The notes below the pieces were generated by a model. The model worked only from the letters and a program-made list of their open reading frames with translations. It did not search any database and was not told the origin of the DNA. From assembly GCF_042652085.1 (NCBI RefSeq), contig NZ_JBHSJF010000006.1, positions 558,001-622,000 on the forward strand: DNA of 64,000 nucleotides, read 5' to 3'. Below are positions 35,365 through 42,685 of this stretch, in pieces. The position numbers and the translations under genes are program-made. Source of the DNA: Flaviflagellibacter deserti (lineage in GTDB: Bacteria; Pseudomonadota; Alphaproteobacteria; Rhizobiales; Methylopilaceae). How positions within the stretch are numbered: the first letter of the stretch is position 1; each line of letters opens with the position of its first letter.

Positions 35365-36759
35365 ATGACCAAGCATCTTTCCAGCGCGGGCCACGCAGCC
35401 ACGCGCGTCAGCGGCTCCGAATTTCGGGCCTTCATCACCCGACTTCATTTCTATGTCGGCCTGTTCGTCGGGCCCTTCATCCTCGTCGCGGCGCTCACCG
35501 GCACGCTGTTCGTCCTGACGCCCCAGATCGAGACGCTCATCTATGCGGACCAGTTGCGGGCGCAGACACAGGGAGAACCGCGGTCCCTAGCCGACCAGGC
35601 GCAAGCCGCCCGGTCCTATATCGGCCAGGGACCGCGGCTGTTTGCAATGCGACCGGCGCCGAAGGCGGGCGCGACCACGCGGGTGATGTTCAGCCAGCCG
35701 GGCCTTGGCGATTCCGAAAGCCGGGCGATCTTTGTCGATCCCGTCTCGCTGAGGATACAGGGCGATCTGATCGTGTACGGGACCAGCGGAAACCTGCCGT
35801 TGCGAACGACGATCGACTATCTCCACCGGCATCTGCTTCTGGGGGAGATCGGGCGCGTCTACAGCGAGTTGGCGGCATCGTGGCTCTGGATCGCGGCGCT
35901 CGGCGGAGTGCTGCTCTGGAGCTGGCAGAGCAACCAGGCGGCGCGCACTGGGGTGGGGCGGCTGCGCCGCCTGCACTCGACGACCGGCATCTGGCTGGCG
36001 GTTGGATTGGTCTTCCTCTCGATCACCGGCCTGACATGGTCGAAATGGGCAGGCGATCATATCGATCAGGCGAGGGGCTATCTCGGCTGGACGACCCCTT
36101 CGGTCACCACGAAGCTGACCGGCGTCTCGTCAGGAACCGGATCGAGTGAGCATGCGTCTCACGGCACGCACGACCCGGGCGTTTCGCCGATCGCCGGCGA
36201 TCCCTCAATCCTGCTCGACGATATCCAGTTCGTTGCCCGACAGGGCGGCATCGACTCACCATTCATCGAGATCAGGCCGGCCAAAGCCGCAGATCAGGCG
36301 TGGCTGGTCCGCGAATATGATCGGAGCTGGCCGACCCAGGTCGACACCATCGCGATCGATCCGAGCACACTATCGGTGGTCAGCCGCGCGGATTTCGAGA
36401 CGTTTCCGCTTATCGCAAAACTGATCCGCTGGGGGATCGACGCTCACATGGGCGTGCTTTTCGGGCTGCCCAACCAGCTTCTGCTCGCGGCGACGGGGTT
36501 CGTGCTGACGACGATGATCGCGCTCGGTTACGCGATGTGGTGGAAACGACGCCCATCTGCCGGCGTGATGCCGAAGACCCTGATCGCGGCATGGGTCAGG
36601 TTATCGCCAGCGATCAAAGTGGCGACGGTCGCTGTGGCGATTGGCCTGGGCTGGGCACTGCCGCTGATGGGCGTCAGCACACTGGCGTTCATCGTGGTCG
36701 ATGCGCTGCGCTGGAAAATCGCGCTCTCGATGTGGGACGCGCAACAATCCCTGATCTGA
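35365..36759 (+). CDS. PepSY-associated TM protein
   Basis: A 464-residue membrane protein with four or more helices in the PepSY-TM arrangement: the first in FYVGLFVGPFILVAALTGTL, a PepSY-like periplasmic loop, helices around LWIAALGGVLLWSWQ and LAVGLVFLSITGLTWSKWAG, a second large loop and a C-terminal pair. Conserved His residues (TRLHFY, LHRHLLLGEIG, RLHSTTG, DAHMG) suggest haem or metal binding, as proposed for siderophore-reducing PepSY proteins. Cotranscription with the DUF2946-like gene points to iron or copper handling, but no TonB receptor gene is adjacent. Confidence 0.88.
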   Translation: MTKHLSSAGHAATRVSGSEFRAFITRLHFYVGLFVGPFILVAALTGTLFVLTPQIETLIYADQLRAQTQGEPRSLADQAQAARSYIGQGPRLFAMRPAPKAGATTRVMFSQPGLGDSESRAIFVDPVSLRIQGDLIVYGTSGNLPLRTTIDYLHRHLLLGEIGRVYSELAASWLWIAALGGVLLWSWQSNQAARTGVGRLRRLHSTTGIWLAVGLVFLSITGLTWSKWAGDHIDQARGYLGWTTPSVTTKLTGVSSGTGSSEHASHGTHDPGVSPIAGDPSILLDDIQFVARQGGIDSPFIEIRPAKAADQAWLVREYDRSWPTQVDTIAIDPSTLSVVSRADFETFPLIAKLIRWGIDAHMGVLFGLPNQLLLAATGFVLTTMIALGYAMWWKRRPSAGVMPKTLIAAWVRLSPAIKVATVAVAIGLGWALPLMGVSTLAFIVVDALRWKIALSMWDAQQSLI

Positions 36760-36766
36760 CAGGACA

Positions 36767-36788
36767 CGGCGGAGCATCGGCTCCGCCC
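36767..36788. terminator. Hairpin between convergent genes
   Basis: Perfect 8-bp stem ggcggagc/gctccgcc with loop atcg, between the PepSY stop and the stop of the small minus-strand gene. There is no T-tract on either side, so terminator function is uncertain. Confidence 0.45.
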
Positions 36789-36802
36789 CATCCTCCTCGA
36801 TG

Positions 36803-37024
36803 TCAGCCGAACATGCCGACGGCGTGGCTCAGCTTCCAGAGCGCCGTGCCGAAGGCGAGACCAAGGGCGATCGCGGCGGCCTGCATCATCAGGACGTTCT
36901 GCGGGACGTCCATGCGGATTGCCCTGGCGCGAGCGCGAGACTGCGGACGCGGATGATTCCACGGGTCCTCGTCGGCCCAGTGATCGTGTTCAAGCCAGTT
37001 CTTGGCGACTGCCATCGGCACCAT
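36803..37024 (-). CDS. Small single-helix membrane protein
   Basis: A 73-residue protein. The N-terminal 40 residues are polar, with an acidic-aromatic stretch (NWLEHDHWADEDPWNH) and a basic one (RPQSRARARAIRMD). One C-terminal membrane helix follows (about 46-68, LMMQAAAIALGLAFGTALWK). AAGGGGAT lies before the ATG. Convergent with the PepSY gene. Family not recognised; the Trp/His/Asp-rich N-terminus might bind metal, but this is speculation. Confidence 0.65.
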   Translation of the reverse strand: MVPMAVAKNWLEHDHWADEDPWNHPRPQSRARARAIRMDVPQNVLMMQAAAIALGLAFGTALWKLSHAVGMFG

Positions 37025-37342
37025 TTGCTATCCCCTTCTGGGTGGACCCCGGTTGCAACCGGAGGTTCCGTGCAGCCTTACGCTGCAGATTGACTAGATT
37101 GCTTTGAATTCACACGTAAATTTTGAGTGATCCGGCGCGAGTTGCCGGGGCTTGCTCATATCCGCCGTCGTCAGCGTCGAGCCCATCGTGGCGACGCTCA
37201 CTTACAAGCGCCACTTATTGCAGGCACATGTTTCCGGCGAACCACGTCGCGTGGGTTCTTTGTTTCCGCCGGGAAACAGAAGGTTCAAACGTGGGAACCG
37301 GCCCAGCGGGAGAAGGGTTGATGGTCGAAGGAGAGTTTGCCG
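37025..37342. other. Spacer before the DUF2188 gene
   Basis: About 320 bases without a gene. The only signal I can support is the EcfG-like promoter at 37294-37319. A gaacc-N9-gggttc-type inverted repeat lies around 37239-37260. Otherwise nothing recognisable. Confidence 0.5.
37294..37319 (+). promoter_or_regulatory. Candidate general-stress (EcfG) promoter
   Basis: GGAAC (37294-37298) and GGTT (37316-37319) are 17 bases apart, close to the alphaproteobacterial EcfG consensus GGAAC-N16/17-CGTT. It lies 24 bases before the DUF2188 start, leaving room for the ribosome-binding site. Confidence 0.4.
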
Positions 37343-37591
37343 ATGACCGACGTGACCTACGAGATCGTCCAGCACAATGGCGGCTGGGCCTACAAACTGG
37401 GAGACGTCTTCTCCGAGACCTTCGCGACTCACGACGAGGCGCGCTTCGCTGCCGAACGGGTGGCGAAGGAGCAGGAGAGGCCGGGCGAGACCGGGACGAT
37501 CGAGTACCAGGACGAAAAGGGCAGGTGGCATGAGGAGCTGGAGGACGGCTCCGACCGGCCGCACACCCACGTCAGCGAAACTACTGATTGA
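37343..37591 (+). CDS. DUF2188-like small protein
   Basis: An 82-residue hydrophilic protein with the pattern YEIVQHNGGWAYKLGDVFSE then TFATHDEARFAAERVAKEQ, which fits the DUF2188 fold (a small beta-hairpin plus helix). The tail is acidic with two His (RPHTHVSETTD). Such proteins are often stress-induced, in agreement with the EcfG-like promoter just upstream. AAGGAGAG sits 9 bases before ATG 37343; the TTG two codons earlier is not needed. Exact function unknown. Confidence 0.8.
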   Translation: MTDVTYEIVQHNGGWAYKLGDVFSETFATHDEARFAAERVAKEQERPGETGTIEYQDEKGRWHEELEDGSDRPHTHVSETTD

Positions 37592-37629
37592 AGGGCAGGC
37601 GCGGCGTCTCGCCACACCGCGTCGCGAAA

Positions 37630-37643
37630 CCTCTAATTAGAGG
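37630..37643. promoter_or_regulatory. Perfect 14-bp palindrome upstream of nuoA
   Basis: CCTCTAATTAGAGG lies 180 bases before the nuoA start and about 40 bases after the DUF2188 stop, in an AT-rich patch within a GC-rich genome. It could be an operator for the nuo operon or a short hairpin. No regulator is implied by the sequence. Confidence 0.35.
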
Positions 37644-37822
37644 GATTAAAAGCTCGGTTTGGCTTGCTTCGGCGTCGTGGCATGGAGTATGCCTCGGCCT
37701 GCCGATTTTATCGCTTGCGCCAAGGCTTGCAGGCGTTCCCGGTGTGTGGCCGGGCCGCCCTTTGGGCGCGATTTGATCGGACGGGCCGACGTTTGGTCCG
37801 AGGTCCTCTCAAAGGCGTTGCC

Positions 37823-38188
37823 ATGAACGCGCTTCTTGCCGACTACCTTCCGCTCGCAATCTTCATTGGTGTTGCGCTCGTTATCGGCCTGGCTCTTCTG
37901 ATCGCGCCATTCCTGGTCGCTTATCGCAGCCCGGATGCCGAGAAGCTCTCCGCCTACGAATGCGGCTTCAACGCGTTCGACGACGCCCGTATGAAGTTCG
38001 ACGTGCGGTTCTATCTCGTCGCGATTCTGTTCATCATCTTCGACCTCGAGGTCGCCTTTCTGTTTCCGTGGGCCGTTGCGTTCCGCGATGTCGGGGATCT
38101 CGGTTTCTGGTCGATGATGCTGTTCCTCGGCGTGCTGACCATCGGATTCGTGTACGAGTGGAAGAAGGGTGCATTGGAATGGGATTGA
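37823..38188 (+). CDS. nuoA: NADH-quinone oxidoreductase subunit A
   Basis: First gene of the complex I operon; a 121-residue membrane subunit near the quinone site. Three helices are evident (about 9-32, 63-85, 94-114), and the conserved loop AYECGFNAFDDARMKFDVRF carries the Cys that marks the A/D switch. ATG 37823 was preferred to the 53-codon upstream extension, which lacks coding character. The upstream 230 bases must hold the nuo promoter; no clear box was recognised. It overlaps nuoB by 10 bases. Confidence 0.96.
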   Translation: MNALLADYLPLAIFIGVALVIGLALLIAPFLVAYRSPDAEKLSAYECGFNAFDDARMKFDVRFYLVAILFIIFDLEVAFLFPWAVAFRDVGDLGFWSMMLFLGVLTIGFVYEWKKGALEWD

Positions 38189-38769
38189 ACATCGACCCGA
38201 GCCGCGCCCGCCCGCTGATCGCGCCGGAGCCTCGCGGCATTATCGACCCGGCAACCGGCAAGCCGGTCGGTTCGAACGACCCGTTCGTTTCCGAAATCAA
38301 CCGCGAACTCGCCGACAAGGGCTTCATCGTCACTTCGACGGAAGACCTGATCGCCTGGGCACGCACCGGCTCGTTGATGTGGATGACCTTCGGCCTCGCC
38401 TGTTGCGCGGTCGAGATGATGCACATGTCGATGCCGCGGTACGACGCCGAGCGCTTCGGCTTCGCGCCCCGCGCCAGCCCGCGGCAGTCCGATGTGATCA
38501 TCGTGGCCGGCACGCTCTGCAATAAGATGGCACCCGCGTTCCGCAAGATCTACGACCAGATGCCGGAGCCGCGCTACGTGATCTCGATGGGATCCTGCGC
38601 CAACGGCGGCGGCTATTATCACTATTCCTATTCGGTGGTGCGCGGCTGTGACCGCGTGGTGCCGGTCGATGTCTATGTGCCCGGATGCCCGCCCACGGCG
38701 GAAGCGCTGCTCTACGGCGTGCTTCTGCTCCAGCGGAAGATCAGGCGCACCGGCACGATCGAGCGCTGA
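38179..38769 (+). CDS. nuoB: NADH-quinone oxidoreductase subunit B
   Basis: Peripheral-arm subunit that carries the terminal Fe-S cluster N2, the electron donor to quinone. The 196-residue protein keeps all four ligands: adjacent Cys75-Cys76 (LACCAVEMM), Cys140 (SMGSCANGGG) and Cys170 (VPGCPPTAE). The N-terminal 30 residues are a non-conserved, Pro-rich extension. The start at 38179 overlaps the nuoA end by 10 bases, showing translational coupling. Confidence 0.97.
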   Translation: MGLNIDPSRARPLIAPEPRGIIDPATGKPVGSNDPFVSEINRELADKGFIVTSTEDLIAWARTGSLMWMTFGLACCAVEMMHMSMPRYDAERFGFAPRASPRQSDVIIVAGTLCNKMAPAFRKIYDQMPEPRYVISMGSCANGGGYYHYSYSVVRGCDRVVPVDVYVPGCPPTAEALLYGVLLLQRKIRRTGTIER

Positions 38770-38795
38770 GCCGAAAGCGGGGGCGGTTCAGAGTG

Positions 38796-39398
38796 ATGGA
38801 CGAAAGTCTGAAAGAACTGGGTGAGCACATCGCGGCGGCTCTGCCGAACGCGGTGCGCGGCTGGAGTCTGCCGGTCGGACAGCTGACTTTGGACGTCGAG
38901 GGCGCCGAGATCCTCAACGTCCTGCAGTTCCTGCACGACGATCCGCGCTGCCAGTTCTGGTGCCTGATCGACATCTGCGGCGTCGACTATCCGCAGCGCG
39001 ATAATCGGTTCGACGTCGTCTATCATTTGCTGTCGCCCAAGCAGAACGCCCGCATCCGCCTCAAGGTGCAGACCGACGAGGTGACGCCGGTTCCGAGCGC
39101 GGTCGACCTGCATCCCTCGGCCAACTGGTTCGAGCGCGAGGCATACGACCTCTACGGCATCCTGTTCTCCGGACATCCGGATCTCCGTCGCATCCTCACC
39201 GACTACGGCTTCGAGGGGCATCCGCTGCGCAAGGACTTCCCGCTGACCGGCTTCGTCGAGGTTCGATACGACGACATCCAGAAGCGCGTGGTCTACGAGC
39301 CGGTGCGCCTGCCGCAGGAATTCCGAAACTTCGATTTCCTCAGCCCGTGGGAAGGCACCGACTACACCCTTCCGGGCGACGAGAAGGCGAAGAACTGA
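38796..39398 (+). CDS. nuoC: NADH-quinone oxidoreductase subunit C
   Basis: Non-redox hydrophilic subunit (30-kDa homologue) that packs against NuoD. The 200-residue protein has the signature ERExYDLxGIxFxxHPDLRRI-like segment seen as EREAYDLYGILFSGHPDLRR. It is not fused to NuoD, as usual in alphaproteobacteria. ATG 38796 was chosen; a GTG immediately before it (38793) is an alternative. The gap to nuoB is 26 bases and to nuoD 2 bases. Confidence 0.96.
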   Translation: MDESLKELGEHIAAALPNAVRGWSLPVGQLTLDVEGAEILNVLQFLHDDPRCQFWCLIDICGVDYPQRDNRFDVVYHLLSPKQNARIRLKVQTDEVTPVPSAVDLHPSANWFEREAYDLYGILFSGHPDLRRILTDYGFEGHPLRKDFPLTGFVEVRYDDIQKRVVYEPVRLPQEFRNFDFLSPWEGTDYTLPGDEKAKN

Positions 39399-39400
39399 TC

Positions 39401-40591
39401 ATGGCCGAAGCAGAACTTCGCAATTTCACCATCAATTTCGGACCGCAGCATCCGGCCGCGCACGGCGTTCTCCGCCTCGTGCTGGAGCTCGACGGTGAGA
39501 TCGTCGAGCGCGTCGATCCGCATATCGGCCTGCTTCATCGCGGCACTGAGAAGCTGCTCGAATACAAGACCTATCTTCAGGGTCTGCCGTATTTCGACCG
39601 GCTCGATTACTGCTCGCCGATGTCGATGGAGCACGCCTGGGTTCTCGCGATCGAGAAGCTGGTCGGCGTCGACGTCCCGCGCCGCGGCCAGCTGATCCGC
39701 ACGCTGATGGGCGAGCTGACCCGCATCATGTCGCATCTCCTCAACGTGACGACGTTCGCGATGGACGTCGGCGCGCTGACCCCGCCGCTGTGGGGCTTCG
39801 AGGAGCGCGAGAAGCTGATGGTGTTCTACGAGCGGACCTCCGGCGCGCGCATGCACGCGGCCTATTTCCGCCCGGGTGGCGTCCACCAGGACCTGCCGAA
39901 CGAGCTGATAGACGACATCTACGACTGGTGCGACCCGTTCCTGCAGACCGTGCAGGACCTGGAAGACCTGCTGACCGGCAACCGAATCTTCAAGCAGCGT
40001 AACGCCGATATCGGCGTGGTCTCGCTGGAAGATGCGTGGAAGTGGGGCTTCTCGGGCGTGATGGTCCGCGGCTCAGGTGCCGCCTGGGACCTGCGCCGCG
40101 CGCAGCCTTACGAGCTCTATTCCGAGATGGAATTCGATATTCCGGTCGGCAAGCATGGCGACTGCTACGACCGCTATCTCGTCCGCATGGAAGAGATGAT
40201 CCAGTCGGCGCGCATTATGAAGCAATGCTGCGATAAGCTGCGCTCTGCCGATGGCGGCGGACCGGTCTCGTCGTGGAACAACAAGGTGGTGCCGCCGAAG
40301 CGCGGTGAGATGAAGCGTTCGATGGAGGCGCTGATCCACCACTTCAAGCTCTACACCGAGGGCTTCAAGGTGCCGGAAGGCGAGGTCTACGCCGCGATCG
40401 AAGCGCCGAAGGGCGAATTCGGCGTTTATCTCGTCTCCGACGGTACCAACCGTCCTTATCGTGCGAAGATCCGGGCCCCAGGCTTCGCACATCTCGCGGC
40501 CATGGATTTCCTCAACCGTGGCCACATGCTGGCCGATGTGAGCGCCATCCTGGGTTCGCTCGATATCGTGTTCGGCGAGGTTGATCGCTGA
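39401..40591 (+). CDS. nuoD: NADH-quinone oxidoreductase subunit D
   Basis: 49-kDa homologue that forms the quinone cavity together with NuoB. The 396 residues begin MAEAELRNFTINFGPQHPAA, whose FGPQHPAAHG loop contains the quinone-contacting His. The C-terminal RAPGFAHLAA and DVSAILGSLDIVFGEVDR are invariant family segments. It starts 2 bases after nuoC, and its stop overlaps the nuoE ATG by one base (TGATG). Confidence 0.97.
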   Translation: MAEAELRNFTINFGPQHPAAHGVLRLVLELDGEIVERVDPHIGLLHRGTEKLLEYKTYLQGLPYFDRLDYCSPMSMEHAWVLAIEKLVGVDVPRRGQLIRTLMGELTRIMSHLLNVTTFAMDVGALTPPLWGFEEREKLMVFYERTSGARMHAAYFRPGGVHQDLPNELIDDIYDWCDPFLQTVQDLEDLLTGNRIFKQRNADIGVVSLEDAWKWGFSGVMVRGSGAAWDLRRAQPYELYSEMEFDIPVGKHGDCYDRYLVRMEEMIQSARIMKQCCDKLRSADGGGPVSSWNNKVVPPKRGEMKRSMEALIHHFKLYTEGFKVPEGEVYAAIEAPKGEFGVYLVSDGTNRPYRAKIRAPGFAHLAAMDFLNRGHMLADVSAILGSLDIVFGEVDR

Positions 40592-41358
40592 TGTCAGTTC
40601 GTCGTCTCGCAGCCGTCCAGCCCGAGAGCTTCGCCTTCACGCCTGAAAACGTGAAGTGGGCGAAGGGCATTATCGCCAAATATCCGGAAGGCCGTCAGGC
40701 CTCGGCGGTCATCTCGCTTCTGTGGAAGGCGCAGGAGCAGCATGGCGGCTGGCTGCCGGAGCCGGCCATTCGCGCCGTCGCCGACATGCTCGGCATGGCC
40801 TATATCCGCGTGCTCGAAGTCGCGACCTTCTACACGATGTTCGCGCTCCAACCGGTCGGTAAGCACTTCGTGCAGGTCTGCGGCACGACGCCTTGCCTGC
40901 TGCGTGGCGCCGACAAGCTGATGCATGTCTGCGAGAAGGTGATCGGCCACCAGAATCACGTCACCGAGGACGGCCAGCTTTCGTGGCTCGAAGTCGAGTG
41001 CCTGGGTTCGTGCTCGAATGCGCCGATGGCGCAGATCAACTACGATTATTTCGAGGATCTCGATCCCGAGAGCTTCGAGAAGCTGCTCGACGATCTCCGC
41101 AACGACCGACCGGTGAAGCCCGGCCCGCAGGTCGAGCGCGCCTGCTCGGGTCCCGTCGGCGGTCCCACCACTCTGCTCGACCAGTCGCTCTATGACGGTT
41201 CGGTGGTCGGCTCGTGGAAGAAGCGCTTCGACGAGACCAAGGCCGCGAAGGAAGCCGCTACCGTTCAAGCCGCGACGGAGGCAGCCAAGCCGAAGGAAAC
41301 GAGCCCCGGCGAGAAGCAGGCTGCCAAGCAGCCGACCGACAAGACGAAGGGGGCCTGA
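40591..41358 (+). CDS. nuoE: NADH-quinone oxidoreductase subunit E
   Basis: 24-kDa homologue with the [2Fe-2S] cluster N1a. The four ligands are Cys97 and Cys102 (VCGTTPCLLRG) and Cys137 and Cys141 (ECLGSCSNAP). At 255 residues it is longer than E. coli NuoE (166): residues after about 175 form a low-complexity extension that ends in an Ala/Lys/Glu-rich tail, a feature shared by many alphaproteobacterial homologues. It starts on the nuoD stop and is followed by nuoF after one base. Confidence 0.96.
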   Translation: MSVRRLAAVQPESFAFTPENVKWAKGIIAKYPEGRQASAVISLLWKAQEQHGGWLPEPAIRAVADMLGMAYIRVLEVATFYTMFALQPVGKHFVQVCGTTPCLLRGADKLMHVCEKVIGHQNHVTEDGQLSWLEVECLGSCSNAPMAQINYDYFEDLDPESFEKLLDDLRNDRPVKPGPQVERACSGPVGGPTTLLDQSLYDGSVVGSWKKRFDETKAAKEAATVQAATEAAKPKETSPGEKQAAKQPTDKTKGA

Positions 41359-41359
41359 G

Positions 41360-42664
41360 ATGCTGCACGATCGCGATCGCATCTTCACGAACCTTTACGG
41401 TCTTCACGATTCCGGCCTTCAGGGCGCGATCAAGCGCGGCTCCTGGGACGGCACCAAGATGCTGCTCGAAATGGGCCGCGACTGGATCATCGACGAGATG
41501 AAGGCGTCCGGCCTGCGCGGCCGTGGCGGCGCCGGCTTCCCGACCGGCCTGAAATGGTCGTTCATGCCGAAAGTGTCGGACGGCCGTCCGCACTACCTCG
41601 TGGTTAACGCCGACGAATCCGAGCCGGGCACGGCGAAGGACCGCGAGATCATGCGCAATGATCCGCAGACCCTGATCGAAGGCTGCCTGATCGCAAGCTT
41701 CGCGATGGGCGCGAACGCCTGCTACATCTACATCCGCGGCGAATATGTCCGCGAGAAGGAACGCCTGCAGGCGGCCGTCGACGAGGCCTATGCCGCGAAC
41801 CTGATCGGCAAGAACAACGTTCACGGCTATCCGTTCGACCTCTACGTCCACCACGGCGCGGGTGCCTACATCTGCGGCGAGGAGACGGCTCTCATCGAGA
41901 GCATGGAAGGCAAGAAGGGCATGCCGCGGCTGAAGCCGCCGTTCCCGGCCAATATGGGCCTCTACGGCGCGCCGACGACCGTCAACAATGTCGAGTCGAT
42001 CGCGGTCGCGCCGACCATCCTGCGCCGTGGCGCGGCCTGGTTCGCCGGCATCGGCAAGCCGAACAATGTCGGCACCAAGCTCTTCACGATCTCCGGCCAC
42101 GTCGAGCGGCCGTGCAACGTCGAAGAGGCGATGGGCGTCGACTTCCGCGAGCTGGTCGAGCGCCATTGCGGCGGCATCCGTGGCGGCTGGGACAACCTTC
42201 TGGCGGTTATTCCGGGCGGCTCGTCCGTGCCGCTGCTCCCGGCCGAGCAGTGCCAGGAGCTGTCGATGGATTTCGACACGCTGCGCAATCTGAAGTCCGG
42301 CCTCGGCACTGCGGCGGTGATCGTGATGGACAAGTCGACCGACGTGATCCAGGCGATCGCGCGGCTCGCGCACTTCTATAAGCATGAGAGCTGCGGCCAG
42401 TGCACGCCGTGCCGCGAAGGCACCGGCTGGATGTGGCGCGTGCTCACCCGCATGGTCCGTGGCGAGGCCCAGAAGAAGGAGATCGATCTCCTGCTCGAAG
42501 TCTCGCTGCAGATCGAAGGTCACACGATCTGCGCGCTCGGCGACGCCGCGGCATGGCCCGTGCAGGGTCTGATCCGACATTTCCGCCACGAGATCGAGAA
42601 GCGTATCGACGACTTCACGGCGCGGAACACGGGCGACACCGTGATCCCCGTGGCGGCGGAATAA
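41360..42664 (+). CDS. nuoF: NADH-quinone oxidoreductase subunit F
   Basis: 51-kDa homologue, the entry point for NADH electrons. In 434 residues are the NADH/FMN region GRGGAGFPTGLKWSF (about 54-68), the GAGAYICGEETALIESMEG block, and the N3 [4Fe-4S] ligands in ESCGQCTPCREGTGW plus a later Cys in HTICALGDAAAW. ATG 41360 follows the nuoE stop by one base. The longer frame that starts inside nuoE is a shadow. Confidence 0.97.
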   Translation: MLHDRDRIFTNLYGLHDSGLQGAIKRGSWDGTKMLLEMGRDWIIDEMKASGLRGRGGAGFPTGLKWSFMPKVSDGRPHYLVVNADESEPGTAKDREIMRNDPQTLIEGCLIASFAMGANACYIYIRGEYVREKERLQAAVDEAYAANLIGKNNVHGYPFDLYVHHGAGAYICGEETALIESMEGKKGMPRLKPPFPANMGLYGAPTTVNNVESIAVAPTILRRGAAWFAGIGKPNNVGTKLFTISGHVERPCNVEEAMGVDFRELVERHCGGIRGGWDNLLAVIPGGSSVPLLPAEQCQELSMDFDTLRNLKSGLGTAAVIVMDKSTDVIQAIARLAHFYKHESCGQCTPCREGTGWMWRVLTRMVRGEAQKKEIDLLLEVSLQIEGHTICALGDAAAWPVQGLIRHFRHEIEKRIDDFTARNTGDTVIPVAAE

Positions 42665-42685
42665 GGCGAGGGGAAAGAAGCCGAG

